Shown here: positions 16,739-24,499 of the stretch, piece by piece
How positions within the stretch are numbered: position 1 is the stretch's first letter
How the letters are laid out: the number at the start of each line of letters is the position of its first letter
Assembly: GCA_965216905.1 (NCBI GenBank)
Contig: OZ244213.1
Location: forward strand, 868,001-932,000
Direction of reading: 5' to 3'
DNA: 64,000 bases
Source: G965216905 sp965216905
GTDB lineage: Bacteria > Actinomycetota > Acidimicrobiia > Spongiisociales > ZC4RG35
Position numbers and translations under genes: made by a program
The notes under the pieces: generated by a model
What the model saw: the letters and a program-made list of their open reading frames with translations, nothing else
What the model was told of the DNA's origin: nothing
The model's database searches: none

Positions 16739-17294
16739 GACGGCCACCCGACATCCCCGCCGCCTCCAACAACCCCCGTAGCCGCCGCTCGGCCCGGCCC
16801 AGGGCTGCATAGACCGCCGTCCGGGGGCTCGACATGACGGCCGCGATCTCGTCGCCCGACATGCCCACCACGTGCCGCAGGAGGATCATCGTTCGCTGGC
16901 GCTCGGTGAGCGCGTCGAGCGCGTCGGCGAGCAGCGGGTCGAGAACGTGTTCCATCGGGTCGGGCTCCACGGCCACCTCCGGAAGATCGAACGCCGGTGT
17001 CTCGGGATGCCGGCGGCGGCGACGGAATTCGTCCAGGCATCCGTAACGGGCACTGCGGTACAACCACGACCGCAGCGCCCGTCCGTTCCCCCGGAATCGG
17101 CCACACCCTCGCACCAACTCGACGAAGGTCTGCTGAACGATGTCTTCAGCCGTCCGCCGATCACGCACCATCCCGTATGCGAACGACACCAGTTCATCGG
17201 CAAACCGGTCGTACAGCGCGTGGAACGACTCGTGAGACCCGTTCCGGATCCCCTCTGCCAGGCCGTCGAGCTCATCACTCACCGGACACGCCAT
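16731..17294 (-). CDS. ECF-family RNA polymerase sigma factor
   Basis: 187 residues. Region 2: FHALYDRFADELVSFAYGMV then RRTAEDIVQQTFVELVRG, with SWLYRSARYGCLDEFRRRRR at the end of the -10 binding helix. Region 4: LTERQRTMILLRHVVGMSGD followed by EIAAVMSSPRTAVYAALGRA, the -35 recognition helix-turn-helix. A short linker replaces region 3, as in ECF factors. Directs RNA polymerase to a small stress or envelope regulon. Regulated probably by the overlapping DUF5667-like protein. Autoregulation is likely in such pairs but no matching promoter was identified. Confidence 0.9.
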   Translation of the reverse strand: MACPVSDELDGLAEGIRNGSHESFHALYDRFADELVSFAYGMVRDRRTAEDIVQQTFVELVRGCGRFRGNGRALRSWLYRSARYGCLDEFRRRRRHPETPAFDLPEVAVEPDPMEHVLDPLLADALDALTERQRTMILLRHVVGMSGDEIAAVMSSPRTAVYAALGRAERRLRGLLEAAGMSGGRHE

Positions 17295-17390
17295 CGGCGC
17301 CGGCAGGTCCGGGCTCGGATGAGCCGGACCCGCCAGTGGAGCGTCGTCGGTCGTCGGCAGGTCATGGCGCCGGTCTCCGTCGGGTGATGG

Positions 17391-17990
17391 TCAGATCAAT
17401 CCCAGCCAGTGGAGCAGCCTCACCAGTAGACCCCACTCACCGGCGTGGATCAACCGCCAGATCAGCTTTCTCGGGTGGATGTCGGGATGGTCATCGGGCT
17501 GGCATCGGTCGACGGGGTGCAGCCGGAGACAGCACTCGACATCGCCATCATCCCGACATGGCGCTCGATCGACCGGACGGTCCGTGGGGCGATCCACCAG
17601 ACGATCCCCCGGGCGATCGGCGGGACGGTCAGAGGGCCGATCCAGCGGTCGATCGGTCGGTCGATCGGTCGGACGGTCGGTCGGACGGTCGGTCGGACGT
17701 TCCGTCGGGTGGTCCGCCGGACGGTGGGTCGGGCGGTCCGTGGTGCGGTCCGCGGGGCGATCAGCCGGGCGATCGGTGGGGCGGACGTCGGTCTCGGGCG
17801 GCGGGTCCTCCTCCCTGCGTTCGGCGACCCGCTCGTCGGACCGGGACTCGTCGATCACCGTTCCCCCGGTGGGGTGGTTCTCGCCGGTCTCCGTCTCTCG
17901 CTGGTGCGGCGCCGAGTCCGCGAAGGCGGTCGCCGGCATCACCCCGGCCAGCAGCAGGGCCATCAGGGTGACGGTCATCGATCGTCGCAT
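17391..17990 (-). CDS. Secreted low-complexity protein with Asp-Arg-Pro-Thr repeats
   Basis: 199 residues. A good signal peptide (RRSMTVTLMALLLAGVMPATAFA) starts at ATG 17990, with AGGAG five bases upstream. After a polar segment, about residues 70-145 are a near-periodic tetrapeptide array of the kind DRPTDRPTDRPA. The C-terminal part has a Cys cluster (ECCLRLHPVDRCQPDD) and a hydrophobic, Trp-containing end. I recognise no domain. The array is encoded by GGTCG-type DNA repeats, so length may vary by slippage. It lies upstream (on the minus strand) of the ECF sigma/DUF5667 pair and may belong to its regulon. Confidence 0.65.
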   Translation of the reverse strand: MRRSMTVTLMALLLAGVMPATAFADSAPHQRETETGENHPTGGTVIDESRSDERVAERREEDPPPETDVRPTDRPADRPADRTTDRPTHRPADHPTERPTDRPTDRPTDRPTDRPLDRPSDRPADRPGDRLVDRPTDRPVDRAPCRDDGDVECCLRLHPVDRCQPDDHPDIHPRKLIWRLIHAGEWGLLVRLLHWLGLI

Positions 17991-18068
17991 CGGTACTCCT
18001 TTGGTGGGCGTCACGGATAAGACGCCACCGGCCCAAGCGATTCGACGGGGACATGTCCAACCCGCGGG

Positions 18069-19292
18069 TCACGTCCGTGCGGCTGCCGCCCGAAAGACGA
18101 GTGCGATCGGTCCGAGGTAGGTCAGACCGACCGCGATGATGACCGTGCGCGGGTCGATGAACTGGGCCGCCAACCCACCCAGCATGGCCCCCACTGCATC
18201 ACCCCCCATTTCGAGCACTCCCAGTCCGGCGTACGTCCGGCCGAGCAGGTGGTCGGGCGACCGCTGAACGGTGACCACGTCGGAGACGATCTCCTCCGGA
18301 CCGAAGGCGATGCCCCATGCCAGCCACCCCAGTGCAAGCACCTCCCAGCGGGGAAGGCCGACGCTCGCCAGGCATACGAGTCCGTACACCACCATCGATC
18401 GCCACAGGAGGACCCGAAGCGGGACCTGCCACTCGATGGTCCCGGCCACCAACAGCCCGAGCACGGCGCCGGTCGAGTATCCGGCGACCGCCAGCCCGAA
18501 CGCGCCGTCGGGCGAGCCGGGCAGCCGAGCCAGGTACACCACCGCCGTCGTGATCAACGCCGACACGAACAGTCCGTTGACCAGGGCGGCGGCCGACACC
18601 ACCCGGAGGTCGCTGGACCGGCGGAGGTGCGAGAAGCCCGCTGCCGCTTCGCCCAGGGCCGTACGGACCGCTCCCCCCATCGGCGCGGCCGGCCGGTCGC
18701 CGACCTCCGACCGCAACCCGGCCATCAGCGCCATACCGGCCGCGAACACCGCCAGTGCCCCGATGAGCGCCGCCCGAGAATCGCCCACCGAGATCGCCAC
18801 CCCTCCCACCGCGGGCCCCACGAGATAGGAGAAGTTGATGGCGATCCGGCGCACCGTGGCGACCTCCTGGAGCGCATGCCGGGCAAGCACCCGAATCGCC
18901 GCCTCGGTGGCCGGGTTGTCGAACGACCCGATGAGGGCTCCAACCAGGACTGCCGCCAACCCCAAGGCCGGCCGCGTCGGCAAGGTGGCCACCGCCACCA
19001 CGACCGAGACGATCCGCATCGCCACCGTCCAGCGGAGAATGCCGATCCGTTCGACCCGGTCCGCCAACACGCCTCCGACCGGCCTGGCGACGATCCCGAT
19101 GCCCCGGGTCACCGCAAAGGTCAGCCCGGTCAGCACCGCACTGCCGGTCGCCTCGAACACGGCGATCGGAACGACGATTCCCACGATGCCGTCGCCCAAC
19201 TCGATGAGGAAGAAGGCGCCGACGAGCCGCTTCAAGTTGGGAGTGTCGAGGGCCTCGACCAGCTCTCCCAGACGCCGCAGGAAGCTCCTCAC
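18069..19292 (-). CDS. Major facilitator superfamily transporter
   Basis: 407 residues, about twelve hydrophobic helices. It has the MFS loop-2/3 motif (PVGGVLADRVERIGILR) and a second half starting near GGAVRTALGEAAAG. Resembles the MFS_3/enterobactin-exporter-like group (FNPATEAAI-type segment reads FDNPATEAAIRVL). Substrate unknown. GTG 19292 overlaps the stop of the alpha/beta hydrolase (GTGA), so both are co-translated. A long extension of the same frame upstream lies inside the hydrolase gene and is not real. Confidence 0.85.
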   Translation of the reverse strand: MRSFLRRLGELVEALDTPNLKRLVGAFFLIELGDGIVGIVVPIAVFEATGSAVLTGLTFAVTRGIGIVARPVGGVLADRVERIGILRWTVAMRIVSVVVAVATLPTRPALGLAAVLVGALIGSFDNPATEAAIRVLARHALQEVATVRRIAINFSYLVGPAVGGVAISVGDSRAALIGALAVFAAGMALMAGLRSEVGDRPAAPMGGAVRTALGEAAAGFSHLRRSSDLRVVSAAALVNGLFVSALITTAVVYLARLPGSPDGAFGLAVAGYSTGAVLGLLVAGTIEWQVPLRVLLWRSMVVYGLVCLASVGLPRWEVLALGWLAWGIAFGPEEIVSDVVTVQRSPDHLLGRTYAGLGVLEMGGDAVGAMLGGLAAQFIDPRTVIIAVGLTYLGPIALVFRAAAART

Positions 19293-20137
19293 TCGGCCCT
19301 GGCCGCCAACCAGTCGAGGAGAAGACGGTTCAGGACATCCGGCTGCTCGACGGGGATCCAGTGGCCACCGGGAAGTTGCTCGTAGCGCCACACGCCGGCG
19401 ACATGGCGTCCCGACCCGGTCATCTGCGCCTCGGAGAGGGCCATGTCGCCGGTACTCCACACGCCCATCGCGTCGACCGCCACGGGGGGTTGGTCTTCGG
19501 GAGGCAAGACCAGTGCCTCGGCGGGCAGGTTGGCCCGGTACCAGTTCAACGATGCCTCCAGGCGCCCCGGTCGGGAGAGGTCTTCGATCCACCGGCTCGC
19601 CTCGGACCCTTCGCCGGCGAAGGCCCGCAGCCCGGCGAAACCGTCGGCGGACAGCCAGCGCTCGGCGACACCCGGGTGGAGGAAGAGCAGCATGTACCAC
19701 GACAGTTGCCGCTGTCGCATCCCGGCCGCCCGGAATGCGTCCGGATGGCCGACCGAGAGCACCGTCATCGAGCGCAGCAACGCCGGGAGGTGGCGGGCGA
19801 TCGTCCAGGAGACCGCCGCGCCCCAATCGTGTCCGACCAGGTGAACCGGTCCGACTCCGGCGTCCTCCAGAACCGCCCGAACATCACCGATCAACGTCGA
19901 CATCCGATACGCGTCCACGCCGGCGGGTGCATCCGAGCGGCCAAACCCGCGCTGATCAGGCGCCAGCACCCGGTATCCGGCGGCGGTCAGTGCGGCGATC
20001 TGATGGCGCCAGAGCCGGCTGGAGTCGGGCCAGCCGTGCAGCAGCAACACCGGTGTCCCGTCTGTCGGGCCCCGGTCGGCCACGAACAACCCGACCCCAC
20101 CCGAGTCGATCCTGCGGTCACGCTCCTCCATCGCCAC
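19289..20137 (-). CDS. Alpha/beta hydrolase (epoxide hydrolase/haloalkane dehalogenase-like)
   Basis: 282 residues. LLLHGWPDSSRLWRHQIAAL holds the oxyanion HG-P motif; the nucleophile elbow is VGHDWGAAVSW, with Asp as nucleophile, which together with a Trp-rich cap and GGHWIPVEQPD as the His block is the epoxide-hydrolase pattern. Such enzymes hydrate epoxides or dehalogenate. The acid residue is not certain. First gene of a two-gene unit with the MFS transporter. Confidence 0.8.
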   Translation of the reverse strand: MAMEERDRRIDSGGVGLFVADRGPTDGTPVLLLHGWPDSSRLWRHQIAALTAAGYRVLAPDQRGFGRSDAPAGVDAYRMSTLIGDVRAVLEDAGVGPVHLVGHDWGAAVSWTIARHLPALLRSMTVLSVGHPDAFRAAGMRQRQLSWYMLLFLHPGVAERWLSADGFAGLRAFAGEGSEASRWIEDLSRPGRLEASLNWYRANLPAEALVLPPEDQPPVAVDAMGVWSTGDMALSEAQMTGSGRHVAGVWRYEQLPGGHWIPVEQPDVLNRLLLDWLAARAE

Positions 20138-20162
20138 CCAAGCTACACACTCGCACCCGTCC

Positions 20163-20181
20163 GCCCGCTGGCGGGCTTTTT
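20163..20181 (+). terminator. Hairpin with T-run, plus-strand orientation
   Basis: GCCCGC at 20163-20168 pairs with GCGGGC at 20171-20176, followed by five T. This is a short rho-independent-type terminator, but in this orientation no plus-strand gene lies upstream for 7 kb; it would only stop antisense transcripts coming out of the hydrolase/MFS region, or insulate the next operon. Confidence 0.4.
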
Positions 20182-20373
20182 ATGACCCGATCCGACCGCT
20201 TTTCGTACCGTTCGCGCCACGAGAAGCCGAGGTTGGGCTCGACGACGTCATCGCCGGGGCGGAACCGCCACCGCCGGCACACGCTCCCCAGTTCGGTCCG
20301 CCGATTCCGTTCTCGCGACCCAGACCGGCTCCTATCGGTACGTTCTGGGTGATAAAAAGCCGGTTATGAGCGG

Positions 20374-20402
20374 TTGACGTTGTTTTACGATTGTCTTAGG
20401 GT
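20374..20402 (+). promoter_or_regulatory. Probable housekeeping (sigma-70/SigA-type) promoter for the SseB-like/EspC-like pair
   Basis: TTGACG (20374-20379), a 17-base spacer, and TAGGGT (20397-20402) match an actinobacterial SigA promoter; start of transcription would fall near 20409, about 20 bases before the ATG at 20429. The surroundings are unusually AT-rich for this window. Confidence 0.6.
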
Positions 20403-20428
20403 GGTGTGAAGCTTCGAGGAAAGGGTGG

Positions 20429-20767
20429 ATGTTGTCGAACAGTGGATCGTTGGAGACGGCCGGCGCTCATGCGCAGTTCCGGCTGTTCGTAGAGTCGACC
20501 GTGTACTGCGAGGCCGGCGAGCGCCCCGGGCTGGTGGCGATGACGACCCCCACCGGCCCCGTCATCCCGGTGTTCACCTCCGAGACGGAGCTAGCGCGCT
20601 TCCGCGGCGCGGTCCGGTGGTTCTCGACCACCGGCGCCGACCTGTTGGACCTGGTGCCTCCCGGCTATGACCTCGTGCTGGACCCGGCGGGACCCCACCC
20701 GACTCGTCTGCGACCACAGGCCACTCGCCGAGTGGCCCGGATCGAGTACGCAGGGGCCGACCGGTGA
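20429..20767 (+). CDS. SseB-like domain protein, type VII secretion-associated
   Basis: 112 residues. The pattern GLVAMTTPTGPVIPVFTSETELARF, then GYDLVLDPAGPHPTRL fits the SseB N-terminal-like domain that is frequent beside WXG100/EspC-type genes in Actinobacteria. No enzymatic motif. AAGGGTGG lies just before the ATG. The stop overlaps the GTG of the following EspC-like gene, so the two products are made together. Presumably a cytosolic partner or immunity-like protein; that role is inference. Confidence 0.6.
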   Translation: MLSNSGSLETAGAHAQFRLFVESTVYCEAGERPGLVAMTTPTGPVIPVFTSETELARFRGAVRWFSTTGADLLDLVPPGYDLVLDPAGPHPTRLRPQATRRVARIEYAGADR

Positions 20768-21057
20768 GCGGCTTCAGCGTCCAACTCGACACCCTGGGGT
20801 CGGCAGCCGCTCACCTGCGGGGCACCTTGACCATCGTGGGCGATTGGGACCGCCGAAAGGCGGATCTGGCGGCGGCTGCACCATCGGCCGGTCACGAAAT
20901 CATGACGTCCGCCGTCACGGGGTTCTGCGACGAGTGGTCATACGGTTTCGGGCACCTCGCCGAGGACATCGAAACGCTGGCGTCCGCCCTGGAGCAGGCG
21001 CACGCCGCCTACACCCAGACCGAGTGCGCGCTCACCGATGCCATGGGCGGGAGCTGA
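20764..21057 (+). CDS. Small EspC/WXG100-like type VII secretion substrate
   Basis: 97 residues forming two predicted helices with a turn around residues 53-60 (VTGFCDEWSYGFGHL). The N-terminal helix starts FSVQLDTLGSAAAHLRG; the second ends LEQAHAAYTQTECALTDAMG, with a Y-x-x-x-E (YTQTE) that matches the type VII export signal YxxxD/E. Length and layout are those of the EspC (PF10824)/WXG100 superfamily. No ESX ATPase or channel gene occurs in the window. Two Cys are present, which is uncommon. Confidence 0.6.
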   Translation: MSGFSVQLDTLGSAAAHLRGTLTIVGDWDRRKADLAAAAPSAGHEIMTSAVTGFCDEWSYGFGHLAEDIETLASALEQAHAAYTQTECALTDAMGGS

Positions 21058-21072
21058 ACCGAAACCAACCCA

Positions 21073-21531
21073 TCACGACGCTGGAGCCGGACGAAGACGC
21101 TCCGGTAGATATGCCGCTCCCGGGCCCTGCGCGGCGAGGGCGTCCTTGGGGTTGCTCAACCGGCACCGCATCAGGCTGAGACACCCACAGCCGATGCACC
21201 CGTCCAGACCATCTCGGAGCTTCTCCAACGCGGCGATCTCCTCGTCGAGACGACGCCGCCACGACCGGGAGATCCGTTGCCAGTCCGCCTTCGTGGGCGT
21301 CCGCTCCTCCGGGAGCAACTCGAGCGCCGTCTTCACCTCGTCGAGGCTCAACCCCAGGTGGCGTGCCGCCGAAATGAACGCCAGTCGCCGCAGCACCTCA
21401 CGGTGGAAGCGCCGCTGGTTCCCAGCCGTCCGCTCGGCGCCGATCAGCCCTTCCCTCTCGTAGAAGCGGATCGCCGACGCCGCGAACCCGGATCGTTCCG
21501 CAACCTCACCGACCGACAACCAAACGTCCAC
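21073..21531 (-). CDS. soxR: Redox-sensing MerR-family regulator SoxR
   Basis: 152 residues. An N-terminal winged helix (LSVGEVAERSGFAASAIRFYEREGLI) is followed by the dimerisation helix and the SoxR cluster-binding stretch CIGCGCLSLMRC, with the four Cys spaced C-x2-C-x-C-x5-C for a [2Fe-2S] cluster. Oxidation by redox-cycling compounds switches it on. GTG 21531 is the start. A MerR-type promoter lies in the short gap to the divergent SDR gene. Actinobacterial SoxR proteins usually control a few oxidoreductases and efflux genes, not a soxS. Confidence 0.92.
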   Translation of the reverse strand: MDVWLSVGEVAERSGFAASAIRFYEREGLIGAERTAGNQRRFHREVLRRLAFISAARHLGLSLDEVKTALELLPEERTPTKADWQRISRSWRRRLDEEIAALEKLRDGLDGCIGCGCLSLMRCRLSNPKDALAAQGPGAAYLPERLRPAPAS

Positions 21532-21544
21532 AGCCTGATGGTAC

Positions 21545-21575
21545 TTGACTTGAAGTTCACTTCAAGTTGTACGTT
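21545..21575 (+). promoter_or_regulatory. SoxR-type promoter/operator driving the SDR gene
   Basis: TTGACT (21545-21550) and TACGTT (21570-21575) are separated by 19 bases, the over-long spacer typical of MerR-family activation. The spacer region carries a dyad, ACTTGAAGT and ACTTCAAGT separated by TC, similar in layout to SoxR boxes. It lies 14 bases from the soxR start and 28 bases before the SDR start, so SoxR probably activates the SDR and may repress itself. Confidence 0.75.
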
Positions 21576-21602
21576 GTGAAGGAAGCGAAATCGAGAGGAC
21601 TC

Positions 21603-22292
21603 ATGACGACCAACGTTGGACTCGTTACCGGTGCGTCGCGAGGATTGGGCGCCACACTGGCGAGGCTGTTGACCGAACACGGCTGGACGGTGATCGCCGA
21701 CGCTCGGAGTGAAGGCGATCTTCGGTCCGTGGCAGCCGCCACCGGCGGCCGAATCATCGCCATCCCCGGCGACGTCAACGACGCCGCCCACCGGGCGGCG
21801 CTCGCCGCATCGGTCGGGCGAGCGGGACGCCTCGACCTGTTGGTGAACAATGCCGGCGCGCTCGGTCCGACACCGCTCCCCCGCCTTGCCGATGTGAACC
21901 CGTCAGACCTGGAGTCGCTGTTCCGAACGAACACCGTCGCCCCGCTCGCGGTGTTCCAGTCCGTCCTCGGTCCGCTGCGTTCCTCCGGCGGTGCCGTCGT
22001 CAACATCACCTCCGACGCGGCCTCCGTGGCGTACGAGGGCTGGGGACCGTACGGCGCCTCGAAGGCGGCACTGGAACAGTTGAGCGCCGTGCTGGCGGTC
22101 GAGCATCCCGAGCTGGATGTCTACTCGCTCGATCCGGGTGACATGCGCACGGCCATGCATCAGGCTGCGTTCCCCGGAGAGGACATCTCGGACCGGCCGA
22201 CCCCCGACCATGCCGCACGGGTCATCCTCGATCTCGTCGAGCGGCGCCCACCCGGGGGGCGATACCGCGCGGCGGACGCGGTGCCGGCATGA
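21603..22292 (+). CDS. Short-chain dehydrogenase/reductase, predicted SoxR target
   Basis: 229 residues with an SDR core: VTGASRGLGATLARLL for the dinucleotide, LLVNNAGALG, INITSDAASVAYEG-type Ser, and the catalytic Tyr-x-x-x-Lys as YGASKAAL. Cofactor preference cannot be fixed. GAGAGGACTC precedes ATG 21603. Its promoter contains the SoxR-like dyad, so the enzyme may reduce a redox-active small molecule such as a quinone. Its stop overlaps the QueA-like start (ATGA), placing that gene in the same unit. Confidence 0.85.
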   Translation: MTTNVGLVTGASRGLGATLARLLTEHGWTVIADARSEGDLRSVAAATGGRIIAIPGDVNDAAHRAALAASVGRAGRLDLLVNNAGALGPTPLPRLADVNPSDLESLFRTNTVAPLAVFQSVLGPLRSSGGAVVNITSDAASVAYEGWGPYGASKAALEQLSAVLAVEHPELDVYSLDPGDMRTAMHQAAFPGEDISDRPTPDHAARVILDLVERRPPGGRYRAADAVPA

Positions 22293-23383
22293 TCGGAGCG
22301 CGCACCGCAGCTCCGTTCCGACTGGATGCCCGCCACCTGGCCACCGAACCACCGGAGGCCGGCGGCACACCCCGAGACGAGGTCCGCCTGATGGTGGCGG
22401 AGGAATCGTCGCTGACGGATACGACCTTCCGGCTCCTCCCCGCGTTCCTCCGCCCTGGCGACCTGCTGGTCGTAAACGATTCGGCGACGATGCCGGCGGC
22501 GATCGCCGGAGTGATGGGCGCCGGAGTGATGGGCGCCGGAGTGATGGGCGCCGGAGCGATGGGCACCGGCGCGATGGGATCCAGGCCGATCGTCGTCCAC
22601 GTCTCCCAGCCATTGGCCGGCGGCCGCTGGCTGGTCGAACTCCGCCACCCCGACCAGTCCGGTCCGCTGCTCGCCGCCGAGGGAAGGATGATCACCGTCG
22701 ACGGCGGCGTGTCGCTCCGGTTGATCACGGCGAAGTCCGCACGACTGTGGGTGGCGTCCGTCGAGTCCGGAGAACGCCTCGACCACCATCTCCGCACCTG
22801 GGGCCGGCCGATCCGGTACTCCTACGTCCGGAGGCCATGGCCGTTGCATGCATATCAGACGGTCTTCGCCCGGGAGACGACGGCGGAGTTCGGAAGTGCC
22901 GAAATGCCGAGTGCCGCCCGCCCCTTCACGGCGAGGGTGGTGGCCGATCTGGCCGCCCGTGACATCACGATCGCCTCGATCACCCTCCACACCGGTGTGT
23001 CGTCACCGGAACTGGGGGAGCCGCCCATGCCGGAGCGTTTCGAGGTCCCGGCGGACACCGTCGGCGCCATCGCCGAGACGCGCCGCGCCGGCGGCAGGGT
23101 CATCGCCGTCGGCACCACGACGGTGCGAGCACTGGAGACCGTGGCCGCAGGTGGGCGACGGATCCGATCCGGCAGGGGCTGGACCGACCTGGTGATTTCG
23201 CCCGGGTACCCGGTCGGGGTCGTGGATGGGATCCTGACCGGCTGGCACCCACCCGAGGCATCCCATCTCCACATGCTGGATGCGCTGGCGGGAACGGACC
23301 GGGTGGATTCCGCCTACCGGCGGGCCGTGCACGAAGGCTACCGCTGGCACGAATTCGGAGACTCATGCCTGTTCCTGCCTTGA
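22289..23383 (+). CDS. QueA-like S-adenosylmethionine:tRNA ribosyltransferase-isomerase family protein
   Basis: 364 residues. QueA family blocks: RPGDLLVVNDSATMPA, FTARVVADLAARDITIASITLHTGVSSPEL, VPADTVGAIAETRRAGGRVIAVGTTTVRALE and LVISPGYPVGVVDGILTGWH. QueA moves the ribosyl part of SAM onto preQ1 in tRNA. Here the N-terminal region is reworked and contains a Gly-Ala-Val-Met repeat insertion, and the neighbours are not queuosine genes, so it may be the actinobacterial QueA paralogue with an unknown substrate rather than true QueA. Coupled to the SoxR-controlled SDR by an ATGA overlap. Confidence 0.75.
   Translation: MIGARTAAPFRLDARHLATEPPEAGGTPRDEVRLMVAEESSLTDTTFRLLPAFLRPGDLLVVNDSATMPAAIAGVMGAGVMGAGVMGAGAMGTGAMGSRPIVVHVSQPLAGGRWLVELRHPDQSGPLLAAEGRMITVDGGVSLRLITAKSARLWVASVESGERLDHHLRTWGRPIRYSYVRRPWPLHAYQTVFARETTAEFGSAEMPSAARPFTARVVADLAARDITIASITLHTGVSSPELGEPPMPERFEVPADTVGAIAETRRAGGRVIAVGTTTVRALETVAAGGRRIRSGRGWTDLVISPGYPVGVVDGILTGWHPPEASHLHMLDALAGTDRVDSAYRRAVHEGYRWHEFGDSCLFLP
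22505..22579 (+). repeat. In-frame 15-base tandem repeat inside the QueA-like gene
   Basis: Five consecutive 15-base units: three identical (GCCGGAGTGATGGGC), one with a single change, one diverged. They encode repeated Ala-Gly-Val-Met-Gly pentapeptides. The exact identity of three copies suggests recent slippage; copy-number change would keep the frame. Confidence 0.9.
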
Positions 23384-23402
23384 GTTGCGCGGCAGCGGGT
23401 GT

Positions 23403-24425
23403 TCACAGCCGCTCGGGCATACGCCGATGCTCCACCGTCCCGTCGGCATGGAGTGCGAACCGGCCCTCGTCGCGGGGGTGGACCGGGCTCGGTCCCGACC
23501 ACGGCCACCCTCCGAAGCCGGTCATCCGGTAGTCGCGGATCGCCTGCTGGATCTCATCGGCGGAGTTCATGACGAAGGGACCCATTTGAATCACCGGAGC
23601 GCCGATGGGTCGACCCTGCAACATGAGGAAGGAGGCCGGTGTTGCCGCCGCTTCGATCCGGGCGGTGCCGTCAGACCGGAGCCGTATCCCTCGGTCCGGT
23701 CCCGCCAGGCGCTCGCCGACTCGAACGCCCTCCCCCACATGGCAGTACAGCATTCGATTCAAACCCTCCGCAGCCGCCGGCAGATCCCAGCTTGCGCCGG
23801 CGGGCACATGGATCACCCAGATCGCCAGCTCGGCGTCTGCCCGGGACGCCCAGGAGTCGGGCGGAGCCGGTGGCGGGACATGACCATCGAGACCCCCTGC
23901 CACCACGTCGACGGTGACACCTCCGTCGAATCGGACGGTGGGCAGATCCTCTCCCCACAACATCGAGAAGTGAGCGGGGACCGTCTTCGACTCGGGGGGA
24001 AGATTGAGCCAGATCTGATACAGCTCCAGCGGATTCGCCTCTTCCCGTTCGAGGAGCGGGAACATCTCGGCATGCTGGATACCGCTCCCGGTCGTCAGCC
24101 ACTGCACGTCTCCCTGGCCGTAGCGCGCGGTCGCGCCCAGCGAGTCGGAGTGGTCGACGTATCCCCGCCGGACGACCGTGACGGTCTCGAATCCTCGATG
24201 GGGATGTTGGGGAAAACCAGGCACCACATCTCCGTGGTACATGCTCCATCCGTCGCGGTAGGAGAAATCCATCCCGATCCGACGCCCATCCAGCGATGCG
24301 GCGGGACCGAGATGCTCGGCGCCGGAGGGATAGTGGTCCACGTGGTGCACGGTGAAGATGAAGGGATCGAGACCCTGCCACGGGAATCCCAGCTCGATGA
24401 TCTCGAGAACTGAATCGTCGGACAT
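23403..24425 (-). CDS. Pirin-family protein
   Basis: 340 residues, a bicupin. The metal site of the N-terminal cupin is visible: FPQHPHRGFETVTVVRRG (His-x-His) and TTGSGIQHAEMFP. C-terminal cupin features include SFLMLQGRPIGAPVIQMGPFVMNS. Some pirins are quercetin 2,3-dioxygenases, others redox sensors. It is longer than the usual 230-300 residues. I choose ATG 24425 because GAGGAG sits just upstream and because the alternative upstream ATG falls inside the palindromic operator. Confidence 0.88.
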   Translation of the reverse strand: MSDDSVLEIIELGFPWQGLDPFIFTVHHVDHYPSGAEHLGPAASLDGRRIGMDFSYRDGWSMYHGDVVPGFPQHPHRGFETVTVVRRGYVDHSDSLGATARYGQGDVQWLTTGSGIQHAEMFPLLEREEANPLELYQIWLNLPPESKTVPAHFSMLWGEDLPTVRFDGGVTVDVVAGGLDGHVPPPAPPDSWASRADAELAIWVIHVPAGASWDLPAAAEGLNRMLYCHVGEGVRVGERLAGPDRGIRLRSDGTARIEAAATPASFLMLQGRPIGAPVIQMGPFVMNSADEIQQAIRDYRMTGFGGWPWSGPSPVHPRDEGRFALHADGTVEHRRMPERL

Positions 24426-24446
24426 GGAGAACTCCTCGATGAGCTC

Positions 24447-24469
24447 GTTAGTTGCAGGTTGCAACTAAC
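24447..24469. promoter_or_regulatory. Perfect palindromic operator in front of the pirin gene
   Basis: GTTAGTTGCA and TGCAACTAAC form 10-base perfect arms separated by GGT. It lies 22 bases upstream of the pirin start and 30 bases from the 3' end of the DDN gene. The size and symmetry fit a MarR- or winged-helix-type dimer. No regulator gene is adjacent. Confidence 0.7.
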
Positions 24470-24499
24470 GACAACGGTGGGTGCCGTCCCGGGTATTCC

